From: Corbicula japonica
Taxonomy: Eukaryota > Mollusca > Bivalvia > Venerida > Cyrenidae
Length of the DNA: 64,000 nucleotides
Assembly (NCBI GenBank): GCA_038501625.1
Contig: JAZAYU010000010.1
Coordinates: 10,813,604-10,877,603 of the forward strand
Direction of reading: 5' to 3'
The translations under genes and the position numbers were made by a program. Below, piece by piece: positions 22,772 through 33,735 of this stretch (the stretch's first letter is position 1; each line of letters starts with the position of its first letter). The notes under the pieces were generated by a model. That model ran no database searches. It was not told the DNA's origin and saw only the letters and a list, made by a program, of their open reading frames with translations.

Positions 22772-23026
22772 CTGCAAAGACATGATTAAGCAATCTTTTC
22801 ACAAATGATGCCACTTCTTAATGGAAGATTTTCTTAACTTACGGGGAATCTACTAATTCTTTGTGATAGACACATTAATTGAGCCGAAAACGTAGGAAAT
22901 TAAGGAATGGAGATGCTTCTGAAAGTACAAAATGCAATGATTTGAATACCAAATGAAGCTATTTCACGGGACAGTACAGGATATAACAACGATATTGCAA
23001 AGAATACTTTCTTTAATGACGTCTAC

Positions 23027-23165
23027 CAGTAGTACGGGAATGTATTTACTGCGCTGGATAGGAAAACGGTTTTGATAAAAAAAAGTTTACATCTAGTATG
23101 GGAATGTCTTTACTGCGCTGGGAGAGATTTTTTTATAAAAACAAGTGCAAGACATTACTTTTAAG
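23027..23165 (+). repeat. Two-unit tandem duplication, about 70 bp
   Basis: AGTACGGGAATGTATTTACTGC recurs as AGTATGGGAATGTCTTTACTGC about 68 bp later, with the following GCTGG...TTTTGATAAAAA / TTTTTTATAAAAA also shared. Confidence 0.7.
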
Positions 23166-23205
23166 CGAGTTAGGAAATCAGCTTATACTCGGAAAATGAA
23201 GTGAT

Positions 23206-23290
23206 GAAGAGGCTCAATCAAACCGAGCCTGCAATATTTTCATATTTGTCGTGTTCGATGGCTTTCAAAGTTCCCTTTTCATCTATTTAA
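23206..23290 (+). repeat. R2 tail copy
   Basis: Very well preserved: GAGGCTCAATCAAACCGAGC, CTGCAATATTTTCATATTTG, TCGTGTTCGATGGCTTTC and TTCCCTTTTCATCTATTTAA. The first part forms an AGGCTC/GAGCCT hairpin. Confidence 0.75.
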
Positions 23291-23709
23291 AGTCATTTTT
23301 ACAGTTTACGTCAACATTTATTTACATTGGCAATCAATAAATTTCATTATTTCATTTAAATATAAAAAGTTTCAATTATATATGCATGCTCATTTACTTT
23401 TCACACCACATAAATGTCCAGAGAAAATAACATTAGTATAAAAAGTTCTGTTTCAGCAGATATATGGTTATATTATTCGTGAATGATGGCTTGCAAAGTT
23501 CCGTTTCATAAATACTCACACAATTAAAAAAAAATATGAACACACACGTTGTATCACTTTAACGACGAACGATTTCCAGTAAATATTATATGTGCTTTTA
23601 TATAAGAAGCGACACAAAATATAAAGAAGAGCGCTTATTACATTTACATGATTATCATGTCTAAGAAATTACCATATCCTTAGTTTGGATTGATGTTGTA
23701 TGCATTCCC

Positions 23710-23935
23710 AATTCTGTGGGTTTTATCCAGGTTTTAGGGTGAGATGAGGGCGAGGTTTAAACACCCCAGTGGCAAATCGTATTTAGACTTAACTTTCCAA
23801 GGCGTTTATCCTTCGTGTTCTTTTTTGTTGTTGTTTGTGGTTTCTTATTTGAAATTGATCATCATTTTATAAAATAAATGTTTGACTATGTATGCTGTGT
23901 TTTGTCTGGCTATGGCCCGTATTGATATGCATGTT
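23710..23935 (+). repeat. R1 repeat copy, diverged
   Basis: Plus-sense copy with ATCCAGGTTTTAGGGTG, CCCCAGTGGCAAATCG, TTCCAAGGCG, TTTGTGGTTTCTTATTTG and the end TGATATGCATGTTTT at about 23935. Confidence 0.65.
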
Positions 23936-24159
23936 TTAATGTTCTATTACGCTTATCAAAAGTAGCATGATTTATAAGTCCAATATAACATAACATAAAA
24001 AATACATATACTTGTGATGCAGAGCGTATGCTTTCAGAGGTTTCCGATGCTCTGTTTTTATGACATAAGATATAAACTCATGAAGGTTTACAATCGGTAC
24101 GTTAACGTTTTTTTTTTATTTTTTTCATTTTCCCTTCAAAAGCTTTATTAAGCTTGAAC

Positions 24160-24243
24160 AGGCTCAATCAAACCGAGCATGCAATATTTTCATATTTGTC
24201 TTGTTCTGTGGCTTTAAAAGTTCCTAATTCATCTATTTAAATT
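24160..24243 (+). repeat. R2 tail copy
   Basis: AACAGGCTCAATCAAACCGA, GCATGCAATATTTTCATATT, TGTCTTGTTCTGTGGC and CATCTATTTAAAT, in the conserved order. Confidence 0.7.
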
Positions 24244-24489
24244 ACTCTTTACATTCCGATGAGTTCATCCCCTAGGTTTTATAATAAATGAAAATACCAA
24301 TGTTCATCTATAGGAACATGTAATGTTTGATTCAACTCTAAGAATGCTTGAGCATGTTTCTGTCGCTAGGAGATCTCATTCCACATGAAATAAAAGAGAT
24401 CAATGAGTTCAACTGGTAAACGATTCGCTGTTGGAGGTTTGTGAAGATTTTTTTCTTCCGATATTTTGATTAGATATTTTGTCAGATAT

Positions 24490-24830
24490 TTTGTTTAGTT
24501 CCGCCGGTTGTTTTCTCGTTTTAGGCAAACCCATTCATGTATCTGGGGACCATACGCCGCTGAACATGAAATGGTATTAATACTGAAATACCGCGTTGAA
24601 GGTTCCATGGTTACCGCCATATGCATACCATCGTTTGGGATGGATCAAAATTGTACAGTTTATTGGTGTAATTATTGAGTTGCGCTCAACCCGGGGCTAG
24701 GCGGCGTGGTCAGTAATATGCATTTCCATTTCTGCTCATGAACAGGCTCAGTCAGACCAAGCCTGCAATATTTTCGTATTTTGCCGTGTTCGGTGGCTTT
24801 CAAAGATCCCGTTTCATCTATTTCTTTTAT
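24490..24830 (+). repeat. R2 long copy with exon-like 5' half
   Basis: This copy has three parts. The first is a pyrimidine tract ending GTTTTCTCGTTTTAG at 24534. The second is an open frame (24536-24678, 47 codons) reading QTHSCIWGPYAAEHEM, RVEGSMVTAICIPSFGMD and CTVYWCNY before TGA. The third is the R2 tail with GGGGCTAGGCGGCGTGGTCA and GCCTGCAATATTTTC. The same three parts occur in reverse orientation at 52590-52880. I do not recognise the peptide. It may be an exon captured by, or duplicated with, a repeat. Confidence 0.6.
24536..24678 (+). CDS. Open frame inside R2 repeat, unrecognised
   Basis: The frame follows directly after a strong splice-acceptor-like tract and stays open for 47 codons to TGA at 24676-24678. 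The homologous 52-kb copy preserves motifs (IWGP, AAE, EGSM, SFGMD, YWC) but has two or more stops and indels in this frame, so purifying selection is seen, if at all, only in this copy. The phase (one leading nt) would suit a terminal exon after a 2-nt phase. It does not fit the neighbouring exon candidates. Confidence 0.25.
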
Positions 24831-24926
24831 TATGTAAACGAGTATTTTTCCTTTCGAGCAGTGTTCTTCTTAGGTTTGTTAACAATAATAATATAAACTG
24901 TACATTGTTATTGTTTATTGTTGTAG

Positions 24927-25052
24927 TTTTTGTTGCTGGATTTTCGCAAGGATATTCATTACTTTTAAAATTGTCAGCAATTTTAATGTGTGAAACGGCT
25001 AACGTAATAAATAAGTGGAATTCAATATTCTGGTTTATTTTCGGCTTCTTCG
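24927..25052 (+). CDS. Candidate exon 3 of the plus-strand exon chain, hydrophobic
   Basis: Acceptor TTGTTTATTGTTGTAG, 126 nt, donor TTCG|GTAATA. With two leading nucleotides the frame reads FVAGFSQGYSLLLKLSAILM, CETANVINKWNS and IFWFIFGFF. It gives one likely membrane segment, a short polar loop, and the start of a second. Phases match the exons before (1 nt left over) and after (two-nt start at 31925). Among the better exon candidates here because both splice sites and the open frame agree. Family not recognised. Confidence 0.4.
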
Positions 25053-25059
25053 GTAATAA

Positions 25060-26010
25060 ATCAGCATTTAAGTTTAGAACACCAACAATAACGACAACAT
25101 ATACACATTATTTACTGTTCACAGCAATCAGAAAATGAATAAATCTTTCGTGGATGCCTTTTTAAATCATTTTCACAAAAGATTAAATACAAAGTCAGTT
25201 GATAAATTGCATTTTTGTCTGTAAAAGATGTAGCATTTTAATCTGGGGACAACTTGTCTACTTTATCTGAAGAAAAAAATAAGTTTTATTAAATTCTTTG
25301 ATACATGAACAAGTAATTGTTCAGAGGTCTAAAGTAAAATTCATTTGGAATTGTTTTACAAACAATTGCTATATTTTATTTGTTAAACGACCAAGTTGAA
25401 ATTAGTTATTAGTTTCAAAGATCAAACGCTTATCTATAATTGAAAATCAAATAAGTAATTATTTGGTTTGTTAGGAGTATGCAACTGTTACAAAACCTGA
25501 CGCAGAACCTTATTCATATATTTATCGACTTTATATAGTTAACTTGTCATGGTTGGTAAATGGAGATTTGGGCTTTTAATGAATTGAAAAAGTGTGTTTA
25601 TTGAGAAACAAGAAATATTGCCTATGTATGCCAGACAACGTCAAAACAACCGCCCCACAAAGAAGAAAAAACAGAGAGGAATAGAGCATGGGTTAGAAAT
25701 CCCACTGGTTTATTTTGATATTGATAAAAAAGCAAACTCAGTTTGCCCCAATGACCGACTGAAACAGAACCACTTTACAAATTTTTTGTCCAGTAAGTTC
25801 CTTCGTTTAGTAATGAAGTCGCACGAGTAATGCGCTTATCTGATAAGTATGGTGTCGTATTTCACGGTAAACAGTGAAATGCGTTAAAATTATCAAAGCA
25901 TTATTCTTGCGACTTTTTTGTTAAATACGAATTTTAAGGTTTAATTATTGGCAAACTTTTTTTTAAATATTTTTATATGGATTTTTCAAACTTTGAGAGA
26001 TTATTATAAG
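25060..26010. other. AT-rich stretch with a possible R1 scrap
   Basis: 25625-25690 contains CCGCCCCACAAAGAAGAAAA and AGAGAGGAATAGAGCATG, resembling the R1 3' part. The open frame 25594-25830 runs through it and past a CCA|GTAAGT at about 25791, which I do not consider sufficient for an exon. Confidence 0.3.
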
Positions 26011-26011
26011 G

Positions 26012-26036
26012 TTACTTCCGAAAAAATGGCGGACTT
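26012..26036 (+). promoter_or_regulatory. Possible ETS/YY1-type start-site motif pair
   Basis: TTACTTCCG followed by AAAAAATGGCGGACTTG: an ETS-like core (CTTCCG) beside a YY1-like AAAATGGCGGAC, an arrangement typical of animal TATA-less promoters or first exons. A short frame MADLLVMYLLWLSPKRTR starts at this ATG. There is no surrounding CpG enrichment and no gene assignment. Confidence 0.2.
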
Positions 26037-27175
26037 GTTAGTTATGTATCTCCTGTGGCTTAGCCCAAAAAGAACACGATAGAGCTGTGTTATCATTAAT
26101 ACACTTGTCATAATTTTCTCAAATATTTTAAATATTAAATCTTGAATCTTGAAGTTTGAAGATACTTTTTTAAGTACAAGTAAGGGTAAAAAATTGTAAA
26201 ATAGTCTCTCTGAAATATGATGTAAAATCCTTTAACTTAGTTTTATTTATTTATTTATCGTCGTATCTTTGTTGAAGGCAGACACTATGTTACTTGAGGT
26301 CGTCAGCCGAGAGACGTTGAAAATAAAGGGGAATTCGTTTGCAACGAGGGGCACATGATTTAAACGTTAATTAAAGTATGTATGCATGTAAAATCATTCC
26401 CTAAGCAACTTTACGTAGGCAGAGTTTTGCATTTCATTCCCAAGCTGAGCCTGCATTACCTATAATTGTGACCGCTCGGCGCCTTTCAAAGTTCTCTCAA
26501 CACAATTACATTTTCTATATGGGAAGAGACTGTTTTTCTGTATTTGAATGTTTCTGATTGATTCTACGTCAATCACGTGGCTAGCCAATTAGACAGATTA
26601 CAATACTTACAATCCCTTGAGTTCTCGATTTGAATGTAAATTATTATATGTGCTTTCTTACCACTGAAATAAAAACTCACTAGGTTTTATCCTTGCAAAA
26701 GACCGCCCAATAGCATATGGAATAGCGTTTATGTGTCCTTTTCAGTAATATCAGCTGTAAATGAAGTTTCTGTTGTTAAAAGTTTGAGGTTCCAAAGAAC
26801 AACGTCTCTTTGATTTATTAATGTTTTAGTGCTGTTTGTGCGGAATAACTACAAAGAACACGGAAAACTGTTGATGTATCTGTTAGTGACCCACGATGCA
26901 AATGTTCAGAAGTTTGAATTTATGTTGTAATTGTAAGCAAATTTCTTTCTCATAAGAATGTTTAAACTTATTTTTACTTTGATTAAAATCAGACATTGAA
27001 TTTTTGTATTTTTAAACTAGCTTCCTGTATAAAAACAAGAATATAAGGTGTCTTATTATATAGAACAAATATGAGTTTCTAGATATTTTGTAATGTTCAA
27101 TAATGTTTTATATACTTTATTAACGCTGGTATGGTTTTGCTTGCGAACTAGAAAGTTCTCCTCTGACAGTAATAT

Positions 27176-27426
27176 GGGGCGCGTAACGGGAAAAGGTACC
27201 TTTGGACAGTTTACGTAAATTTTTGAAATGACGTCAAAAAGTTGAGCAGATGACATTTGTCAAGCATTTTGCGGTAAAATGAAGACCGTACATGTATATT
27301 CATAATGGGAAATATTATCAAATATTAGTAACAAGGTAATACTAAATAATTGTGAGTACTTTCCTGATATAGAAACAACTGAAACGTCAGAAAATTTCAC
27401 GAAGGCACTTTTCCCGTGGCGAACCT
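27176..27426 (-). mobile_element. M1 MITE copy, inverted
   Basis: GGGGCGCGTAACGGGAAAAG, GGTACCTTTGGACAG at the left and CGAAGGCACTTTTCCCGTGG at the right. The CRE-like TGACGTCA core lies near the left end, so the element is in opposite orientation to 12179-12423. Confidence 0.8.
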
Positions 27427-27764
27427 TATTAAAGTCATACATTTCATTCCAATTATTAGATGCTGCTTTTGGACGACATTATGGGTACATTATTATGTCT
27501 GCCAACCCAATTCATCTCAACGTCGTTGATAGAAACACAGAGTTATATTATGATTTTATGGCTGCTGTGCATAACTTATTAACCTATAAATCATAGGCTT
27601 ACTCTGTAAAAACAAAGATACATTTTATTAATGTCTTAAAATAAATGTATCCCAGACAATAAATTAAGGTTATTTCGACTTCCGTGAAACATTTTTCACA
27701 ACTGCTAGCTCAATTTAAAGTATTAGCACAATCACAATGTTGGCTTGCTTTTATCTTCAAGAAG

Positions 27765-27875
27765 GTCAATGCTAATATGAACACCATTTATTCTTACAGA
27801 GCTATCGCCAGGCGAAGAAGGTCAATCCTACCATGGACTCCACTTATTCTTGCAGAGCTTTCGTCAGACAAATAT
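27765..27875 (+). repeat. Two-unit 55-bp tandem repeat containing acceptor-like sequences
   Basis: GGTCAATGCTAATATGAACA...TTATTCTTACAGAGCTATCG and GGTCAATCCTACCATGGACT...TTATTCTTGCAGAGCTTTCG. Each unit contains a TTATTCTTRCAG|AGCT acceptor-like site. The two units translate similarly (VNANMNTIYSYRAIA, VNPTMDSTYSCRAFV), but the 55-bp period shifts the frame between them. Confidence 0.6.
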
Positions 27876-28299
27876 GTTATATAATGTATGTTGGTAAGCT
27901 TTATATCTAATATTTCTTAAACGTCTATGTCTATCAATTGTATCATTAAAACATATTAAACAAGGGAGAACAGCAAAAGATCATTTAATAATATATATTT
28001 TATTTGTATAATGTCTATGTCTATTGTAATGCAAAATGATTTAGAGCTGCTACATTAACAAATGCAGACCCCTTCGGATAGACTAGAAGTGGGGCAAATA
28101 TTAATAGTAATAAGGTTAAAAACTGTCTGTTTAGAAACGACTATATTTTAAGATGGTAAAAGTCCTTGTGTTATGATAATAAGGCATTGAAAAATAAGAC
28201 ATTGTTTTTAACAGATGTTGATATAAAAACATTCTCACGAAGAAGAGTGAAATAAACTCGAAATATTGGAGTTTGTCTTCCTTTATTTATTAATATATG

Positions 28300-28880
28300 A
28301 TAATAAGGCAAAAATTCTTTCTAGTCATGTCATCATACCAAGTCTGCATCAAGCTGCGCCAGAGGATTGTTTCCGACTTATTGTAATGCATGCAATTTTT
28401 AATTTTGAATCCTAATTAGATGCCTTTTGAGTGTGGAAGTGTCATGAGAAATACTGGCTGGTCGAGCGGGTTTTTTTATCCACCATACATTGAGCAATAT
28501 TCTGATTTCATTTAATGATATAAAAGTTTATTCATTTATTTTTTCACACATAGTAAGGAATTAGGAATAAACTAATTTAAAAGGTACATCAATGCTTTCA
28601 CATAGTTTCAGTGAATGAACAGCGTCGTGGTAGCTATATAAAGTCCGTGTTGAAATAATAAGGCCAAGATACTTTCTAGTCATGTCATGATACCAAGTTT
28701 GCGTCTAGCTGCGCCAGAGGATTGTTTCTGACTTGTTGTAATACATGCAATTTGTTATTTTGAAACCCAATTAGATGCCCATTGAGTGTAAAAGTGTCAT
28801 GTGAAATACTGGCTGGTCCAGTGGCTTTTTATTCACATACAGTAAGTACAGCATTCATTTCATTTTATAAATGTTAAAGT
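28300..28880 (+). repeat. Direct duplication, about 215-bp units, 357-bp spacing
   Basis: TTTCTAGTCATGTCATCATA / TTTCTAGTCATGTCATGATA, then AGCTGCGCCAGAGGATTG, TTAGATGCC, GAGTGT...AGTGTCATG and AAATACTGGCTGGTC appear in the same order at about 28310-28530 and 28668-28880. Non-coding. Identity roughly 80-85% by eye. Confidence 0.75.
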
Positions 28881-28904
28881 TTATGAAGTGATGAAGATGG
28901 GTGG

Positions 28905-29255
28905 GGATTAAGGGAGATAATTTTAAAATTGGATACTTTGAAGGGGATTTATTTAAACAAATGTGCTGTTGATTAATAAGTGTTTATGTTTTTCCTACTA
29001 ATGAGGGGTCCTATAAAAATAAAACAAGAAATTAAGAGCAAATTTCTGTTTGCTTGACCTTTTTATGCAAGAAATGCATTTTTAGCAAAATTAAGGATAA
29101 CTCTCGCCAAACTGTTCCAAAGTCAATTATTACAAGATTAAAGCTTAAGGTTGAAGACTGCTGTTGGCATATGATCATAAATAAAAAGTGAATTCAATGT
29201 CTTTCTTATAAAACAATACGGACAAAAAGTGACCAATTAGAACTTTGGGTGAGTG
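28905..29255. mobile_element. Tc1-like non-autonomous element, right part
   Basis: Homologous to 11308-11636 over about 330 bp (GGAGATAATTTTAAAATTGG, TTGAAGGGGATTTATTTAAA, TGAGGGGTCCTAT, CCAAAGTCAATTATTACAAG), ending in the same terminus, TTAGAACTTTGGGTGAGTG, followed by TA. The left 200 bp and left terminus are absent. Confidence 0.75.
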
Positions 29256-29825
29256 TAAAGTCAAAAATATTTTCTTTGCCTCTCCTGAGTAATTTAAAGA
29301 TTGATGAGCGTTTATGAAATAGGCAATTGGAGCCGTTTGTTACTATAACATGTTTGTATTACAAACGATTTTTCTTGTTAAAACGGGAACATCACTGACC
29401 CCACTTTGCTTAATAAATGAATGATGTGATTGTAAAAGTCAAATATCCATAGTTCTGCCTGCAGTAGAGGCTATTTCTGTTAATTTGACCCTTTCTTAGC
29501 TAAAACTAGCTAAAATAACCCCACGATTATGGAAAATGTAACCGTTAGACGTTTTCGATAGGTCAAAATGTCTGGATGTCAAATGCGATGGTGTATACCA
29601 TCAGTAAACTAGTGTAAATTACTGCAATAAATCTTACAAATTACACCATCCGTCGGTTGGAACAACGGAATTCTGTCGAAAATTCTAGATTCCGTTTCTT
29701 TATGGATTGCAAATAAAACAAGGCTTTTGAAAAAAATGAGTTGACATTTTTTTCGCTACTAGTCTTCGAATAGATAACGAATTTCTAGTTAAACGTATTA
29801 AGACTTTATTGTTCTATACAATTAA

Positions 29826-29992
29826 ATACAGCCTCTCCACACAGTCAAGAAGAAGAGAGAGGGAGAGAGCATGGTTAATAAAATGATCGGTTTCAAAAAA
29901 GACACAACAAACAATTAACAAAAATGAGAATACGAGGGGTTTCGTTACCGCCTTGAAACGGTCATTGGCAAATTAAATTGCCACTGGGGGTT
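29826..29992 (-). repeat. R1 copy, left partner of an inverted pair
   Basis: ACAGCCTCTCCACACAGTC through TTAAATTGCCACTGGGGGTT. Lacks the usual GTGAAATAT end. Faces the copy at 30124-30270. Confidence 0.75.
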
Positions 29993-30123
29993 ATGTTTGT
30001 TACGAGTTGCTTTGAAAAATGATTTCGTTATTTCCTGTGCGTAAATATTTGATAATAAAACAAATGTTAATTTTTCTAATCAGAATTGAAAGTATATGAG
30101 GTCTATTTTTCATTTTGCAGTTG

Positions 30124-30270
30124 TTGTTTTTTGACACGTTTATTATTTCACTGTTGCTCCGTTCCAAGGCGGTTACCCCAAGGGTTCTCTTTTTCGTTAA
30201 CTGTTTTCTTGCTGCGTGGGGAGGCTGTGTTTCGTGAGTGTGGCGATTCCTGATATGCATATTTCACTTA
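30124..30270 (+). repeat. R1 copy, right partner of an inverted pair
   Basis: TTGCTCCGTTCCAAGGCGGT, ACCCCAAGGGTTCTCTTTTT, GCTGCGTGGGGAGGCTGTG and the fixed end TGATATGCATATTTCAC at 30270. The TTGTTTGTGGTG segment is mostly deleted. Confidence 0.75.
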
Positions 30271-31148
30271 TTTATCTGTAGTCAGGCTGGTCTACTATTT
30301 TTGCCAATATCATTGTATGTTTGGTAATTGAATACCTCAAGAGTATAGAACAAGCTATAATAAGCATCACAGACAATCATTTTTATCATAATCCTTCATA
30401 AATTATTATAGATAGTCTCTTGCGATATTTTCCATATTTTTCAGCGCATACTTTGAATAGTTTGACCTGTATGGAGAACATGTTAGGTGGTCCGACAAAC
30501 TACAAAACATTATACATCCGGTTCTGGTGAATGATAAATGAGAAGAAGCTCATTTGTGGCTCGACAGACCCAGTTACGAGTTCTTAGAATATTGTCCAAG
30601 GTAAAATCTTTTTCGTTCCGAACAACACTCGTGATGCAAACAAAAAGTAATTCTAACCTGTTCATTTTGTAAGCTGATAAACACTGTTCAGTATTTTTGA
30701 GCGTTGTGATTTTATAATTTGGTGAATGATATTCATTTTTAGACACGATAAAGTGCAGTCAAGAAATATTCCTGTTACAAACTAAATACTAATGTTTGTA
30801 AACATTGCCTTACCCTGGTGAATTGTTCCTTTACTACGTGAACGATGCTAATAAATACTTGTAAAAAAGTTAATCTCTCATTTCAGGAAAGGCGCTCTCA
30901 AAATTTACCGCCTATTAATTTTTTTTCACGGTTTGTATATGACATACCGAGTTTCTTCTGATGTCATATATATTTACCGGTAGTAGATATTCAGAATTGA
31001 TCAATCTTTATATAGGATTCAGTCAGGGAAGAACTTCAAAACTATTGTCATATACTTCATTATGGAAATTGAAAATTGTTTATTTGAAAAACAGGTCAGT
31101 AGATGCTCCAAAGGGTTGCTTTCTAAATTCAATTCTTATACATGTCAT

Positions 31149-31525
31149 TATATAGAGGATATTTGGTTGTTTTAAGTACAAGATAGAAATATTTGTCACC
31201 GAGTGAGATTCGTTTCGGAATAAGCTTTTTCATGAATGGCGAAGTGAAATGTATTCTCATATTGTTATTGGTAAAAGCACAATTGATCTGAGTTTGAAAG
31301 GAATTTTGCATGAAATAGCGTAAAAAGCATATGTATACGTCACGACATCATATATCCAAACTTGAACCTGGTTTTTAACGTTCTCAATCGGAATATTATT
31401 TTCATTTGGCTATCAACGTAGATCTAAATGGAAAAAATGATATTTCACTGTTTGAAAACAGTGGAATATCACTTTGATTTCACCGAGAAAGTTTTATAAT
31501 TCACTGGAAAGAATAAAATAAGTGT
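31149..31525 (+). repeat. F1 repeat copy
   Basis: Starts TATATAGAGGATATTTGG and shares GATAGAAATAT, TTGCATGAAATAGCG, AACGTTCTCAATCGGAATAT, ATATTTCACTGTTTGAAAAC, ATAATTCACTGGAAAG and AATAAAATAA with 42041-42490. The internal palindrome of that copy is only partly present here. Confidence 0.65.
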
Positions 31526-31924
31526 TATACTCCCAACAGAAAATGTACTTAAGTTATTCGTAAACTATACATTTTGAAAAGGACTAAATTTTTTCGGAAT
31601 CGAAAGTTAGGTGAATAATGCTTTGAAAACGCTTTCTAAATTCAATCATGCGTAATATTTTATTGTCCTAAATGTAAATGTGGATAATTATTCAGTAACT
31701 TATGTCTATCATGTCCGAAGTAAAAATAGATGAAAAGGGAACTTTGAAAGCAACCGAACACGACAAATATGACAAGAATTTTTTAAGATGAAATATTATG
31801 CCATTAGTTTTAAGGCCTGTTAGTTATAAGAACAAACTAACTTACCATGATCCCTATATAACCAACAGCTGATTTAATTCTGAACCAATATTAATATTGA
31901 CTTTTACTTAGATTTTATTTCCAG

Positions 31925-32003
31925 GGTTACAGTACTGTATTGAATGCCTAATTGGAGGCACATGTAAAGAAATGCCTTCTTCGTTCTTATGTTTCTATCA
32001 AAG
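31925..32003 (+). CDS. Candidate exon 4 of the plus-strand exon chain
   Basis: Strong acceptor TTACTTAGATTTTATTTCCAG, 79 nt, donor CAAAG|GTGGAA. The frame with two leading nt reads LQYCIECLIGGTCKEMPSS and FLCFYQ, leaving AG. The start phase matches exon 24927-25052 (continuing its hydrophobic segment). The end phase fits both 34194 (terminal) and 41965. Cys-rich; no family recognised. Confidence 0.4.
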
Positions 32004-32364
32004 GTGGAAACTATTATTTATTGACAAGGCAGTATTCATTTATCAATGTATTAGACAGAAAAATATATAAAAGAGATTAACAGTTTATTTATCCAGACTC
32101 TGGAGACATTAATTTTGGAAACGCGAAATATGATAAGTAATTCTATTTATCAGCCACTAAATTGCTCCAAGATAATAAGATTGTCTAGGTAACAATAACC
32201 CTTTAATCATAAATAACAACGGAATTTTCTGATTCCAGATACTTGCTTTTAGCAAAATAAAGAACTTTGTCAAAAGTTGCTGGCACAGGGGCAATATTAT
32301 GATCCACACTTTCTGGATAAAGACATATGTCTGAAATAACAATTTGATTTGCTTTGTCAGCGGG

Positions 32365-32640
32365 TTTTTATGCCCCCACAAAGTGGGGGACATATAGAGT
32401 TGCACTCGTCCTTCCGTACGTCCGTACGTACGTCCCCAAATCTTGTGGCATCATTTCCTCCTAAACTATAAACCGGATTTCTTTCAAACTTGCACAGTTG
32501 ATCAAGCAGGATGTGTAGATGATCGTAAAGAAAGGATTTTTTCCTGCGACCATTTTTACCAGAGTTGTGGCCCTTTGTTATTAAAAATTTGTTGCAGCAG
32601 TGGGGGCATCAGTGAGTGTCCGAGGACACATTCTAGTTTT
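32365..32640 (+). repeat. Dispersed GCCCCCAC repeat (bivalve-type)
   Basis: TTTTTATGCCCCCACAAAGT with GGGGGACATATAGAG forms a hairpin, followed by a CCGTACGTCCGTACGTACGT run and, at the end, GTGGGGGCATCAGTG and CGAGGACACATTCTAGTTTT. The ends TATGCCCCCAC/GTGGGGGCAT are inverted. I associate this repeat type with bivalve genomes. It is non-coding; the short frames across it are incidental. Confidence 0.7.
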
Positions 32641-33439
32641 AGTTATGTTTAAGTTATGTATACATATTACATTTCTTACATTATTTACAACCATCACTTT
32701 ATGGCTCATATTTACTTTGCAGCTACTCGCCGGATTATTTACAACAATACTAAAGAAAAAATTGCTAACTATATTCCTTGGAAATATTTTAGATTCTTTA
32801 AAAAATATTACCAGGCCATATCTTCTTTGCTGAAGCTGTCATTTATACCTTAACGTTTCAGTTTTAAAGAAAACAAAGTATTTATTATTTCTGAGAGTGT
32901 TTTTATCTAAACACTTTATTTTTTTATTCTAAATAAAATAGTGTATCATTAGCAATTTCTCAAGCAATGTTGCCTTTTTCTACAATATCTTTCCATTAAT
33001 TTTTCAATCACAAGTAACCAGTAGCTATGTACACATATCTTGTTTTCGAACCATTTGGCCAGCAAAACCATATGCATGCTTTACGTGGACATAAACTTAA
33101 CAGGGTATTTAAGAATTTTTAGAATGTCAGTAGTATCAGAAACAATGTTGCCTGATATTAGTGTTATTTGGGTTTTTTGAGCGATTACTGAGAAATGCCG
33201 CCAACATTTGATACATTAAATGCTCCTCTGATAGTAGATAACATAATGTTTAAGCATTTGCTGTGATAAAATATATAAAATAACAACAAAAAGATTATAC
33301 ATGCTTGATGTTTCATTTGCGAATAGGCCAGTTTATTGTTATTAAAGCAAAATTAAGTCGTTTTGTATAGCAGTCTGTATGTGCAGCGTTTTTATTAGTT
33401 ATAATTATTTTCTGTATTGGTGTTCTTCAGTCAGTTATT

Positions 33440-33735
33440 TCACCAAGAAAACTTGTACTTGTTTGTTGATATGAGAACCTGTTGGGGCAAGTGTGAGGTT
33501 GGTGCACGCTAGAACCTAGTTTAAACCGCCAGTGGCAATTTCTTTTGCCCCTGACCGTTCCAAGGCGGTAACCCCAAGGGTTCTCTTTTTCGTTAATTAT
33601 TTGTGGGTCTTATTTGAATTGATTGACATACCTAAAACAACATGACTATTCTTTTTTTTTCTCTCTTCTTTTTCGCGGCGTGGGGAGGCTTTGTTTTGTG
33701 AGTGTGGCGATTACTGATATGCATATTTCAATTTT
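33440..33735 (+). repeat. R1 repeat copy
   Basis: ACTTGTACTTGTTTGTTGAT, GTTGGGGCAAGTGTGAGGTT, TTTAAACCGCCAGTGGC, TTCCAAGGCGGTAACCCC and fixed end TGATATGCATATTTCA. One of the best plus-sense copies. Confidence 0.9.

Noticed and set aside
22443..22814. 123-codon minus-strand open frame
   Set aside because: Its second half is a translation of the foldback palindrome (the plus-strand frame through the other arm gives nearly the same residues), so it is not one gene. Only the small segment 22695-22771 was kept, as a weak exon.
10201..29300. Bacterial-type operons or an embedded symbiont fragment
   Set aside because: No long contiguous ORFs, no ribosome-binding sites; all long frames are transposon-derived.
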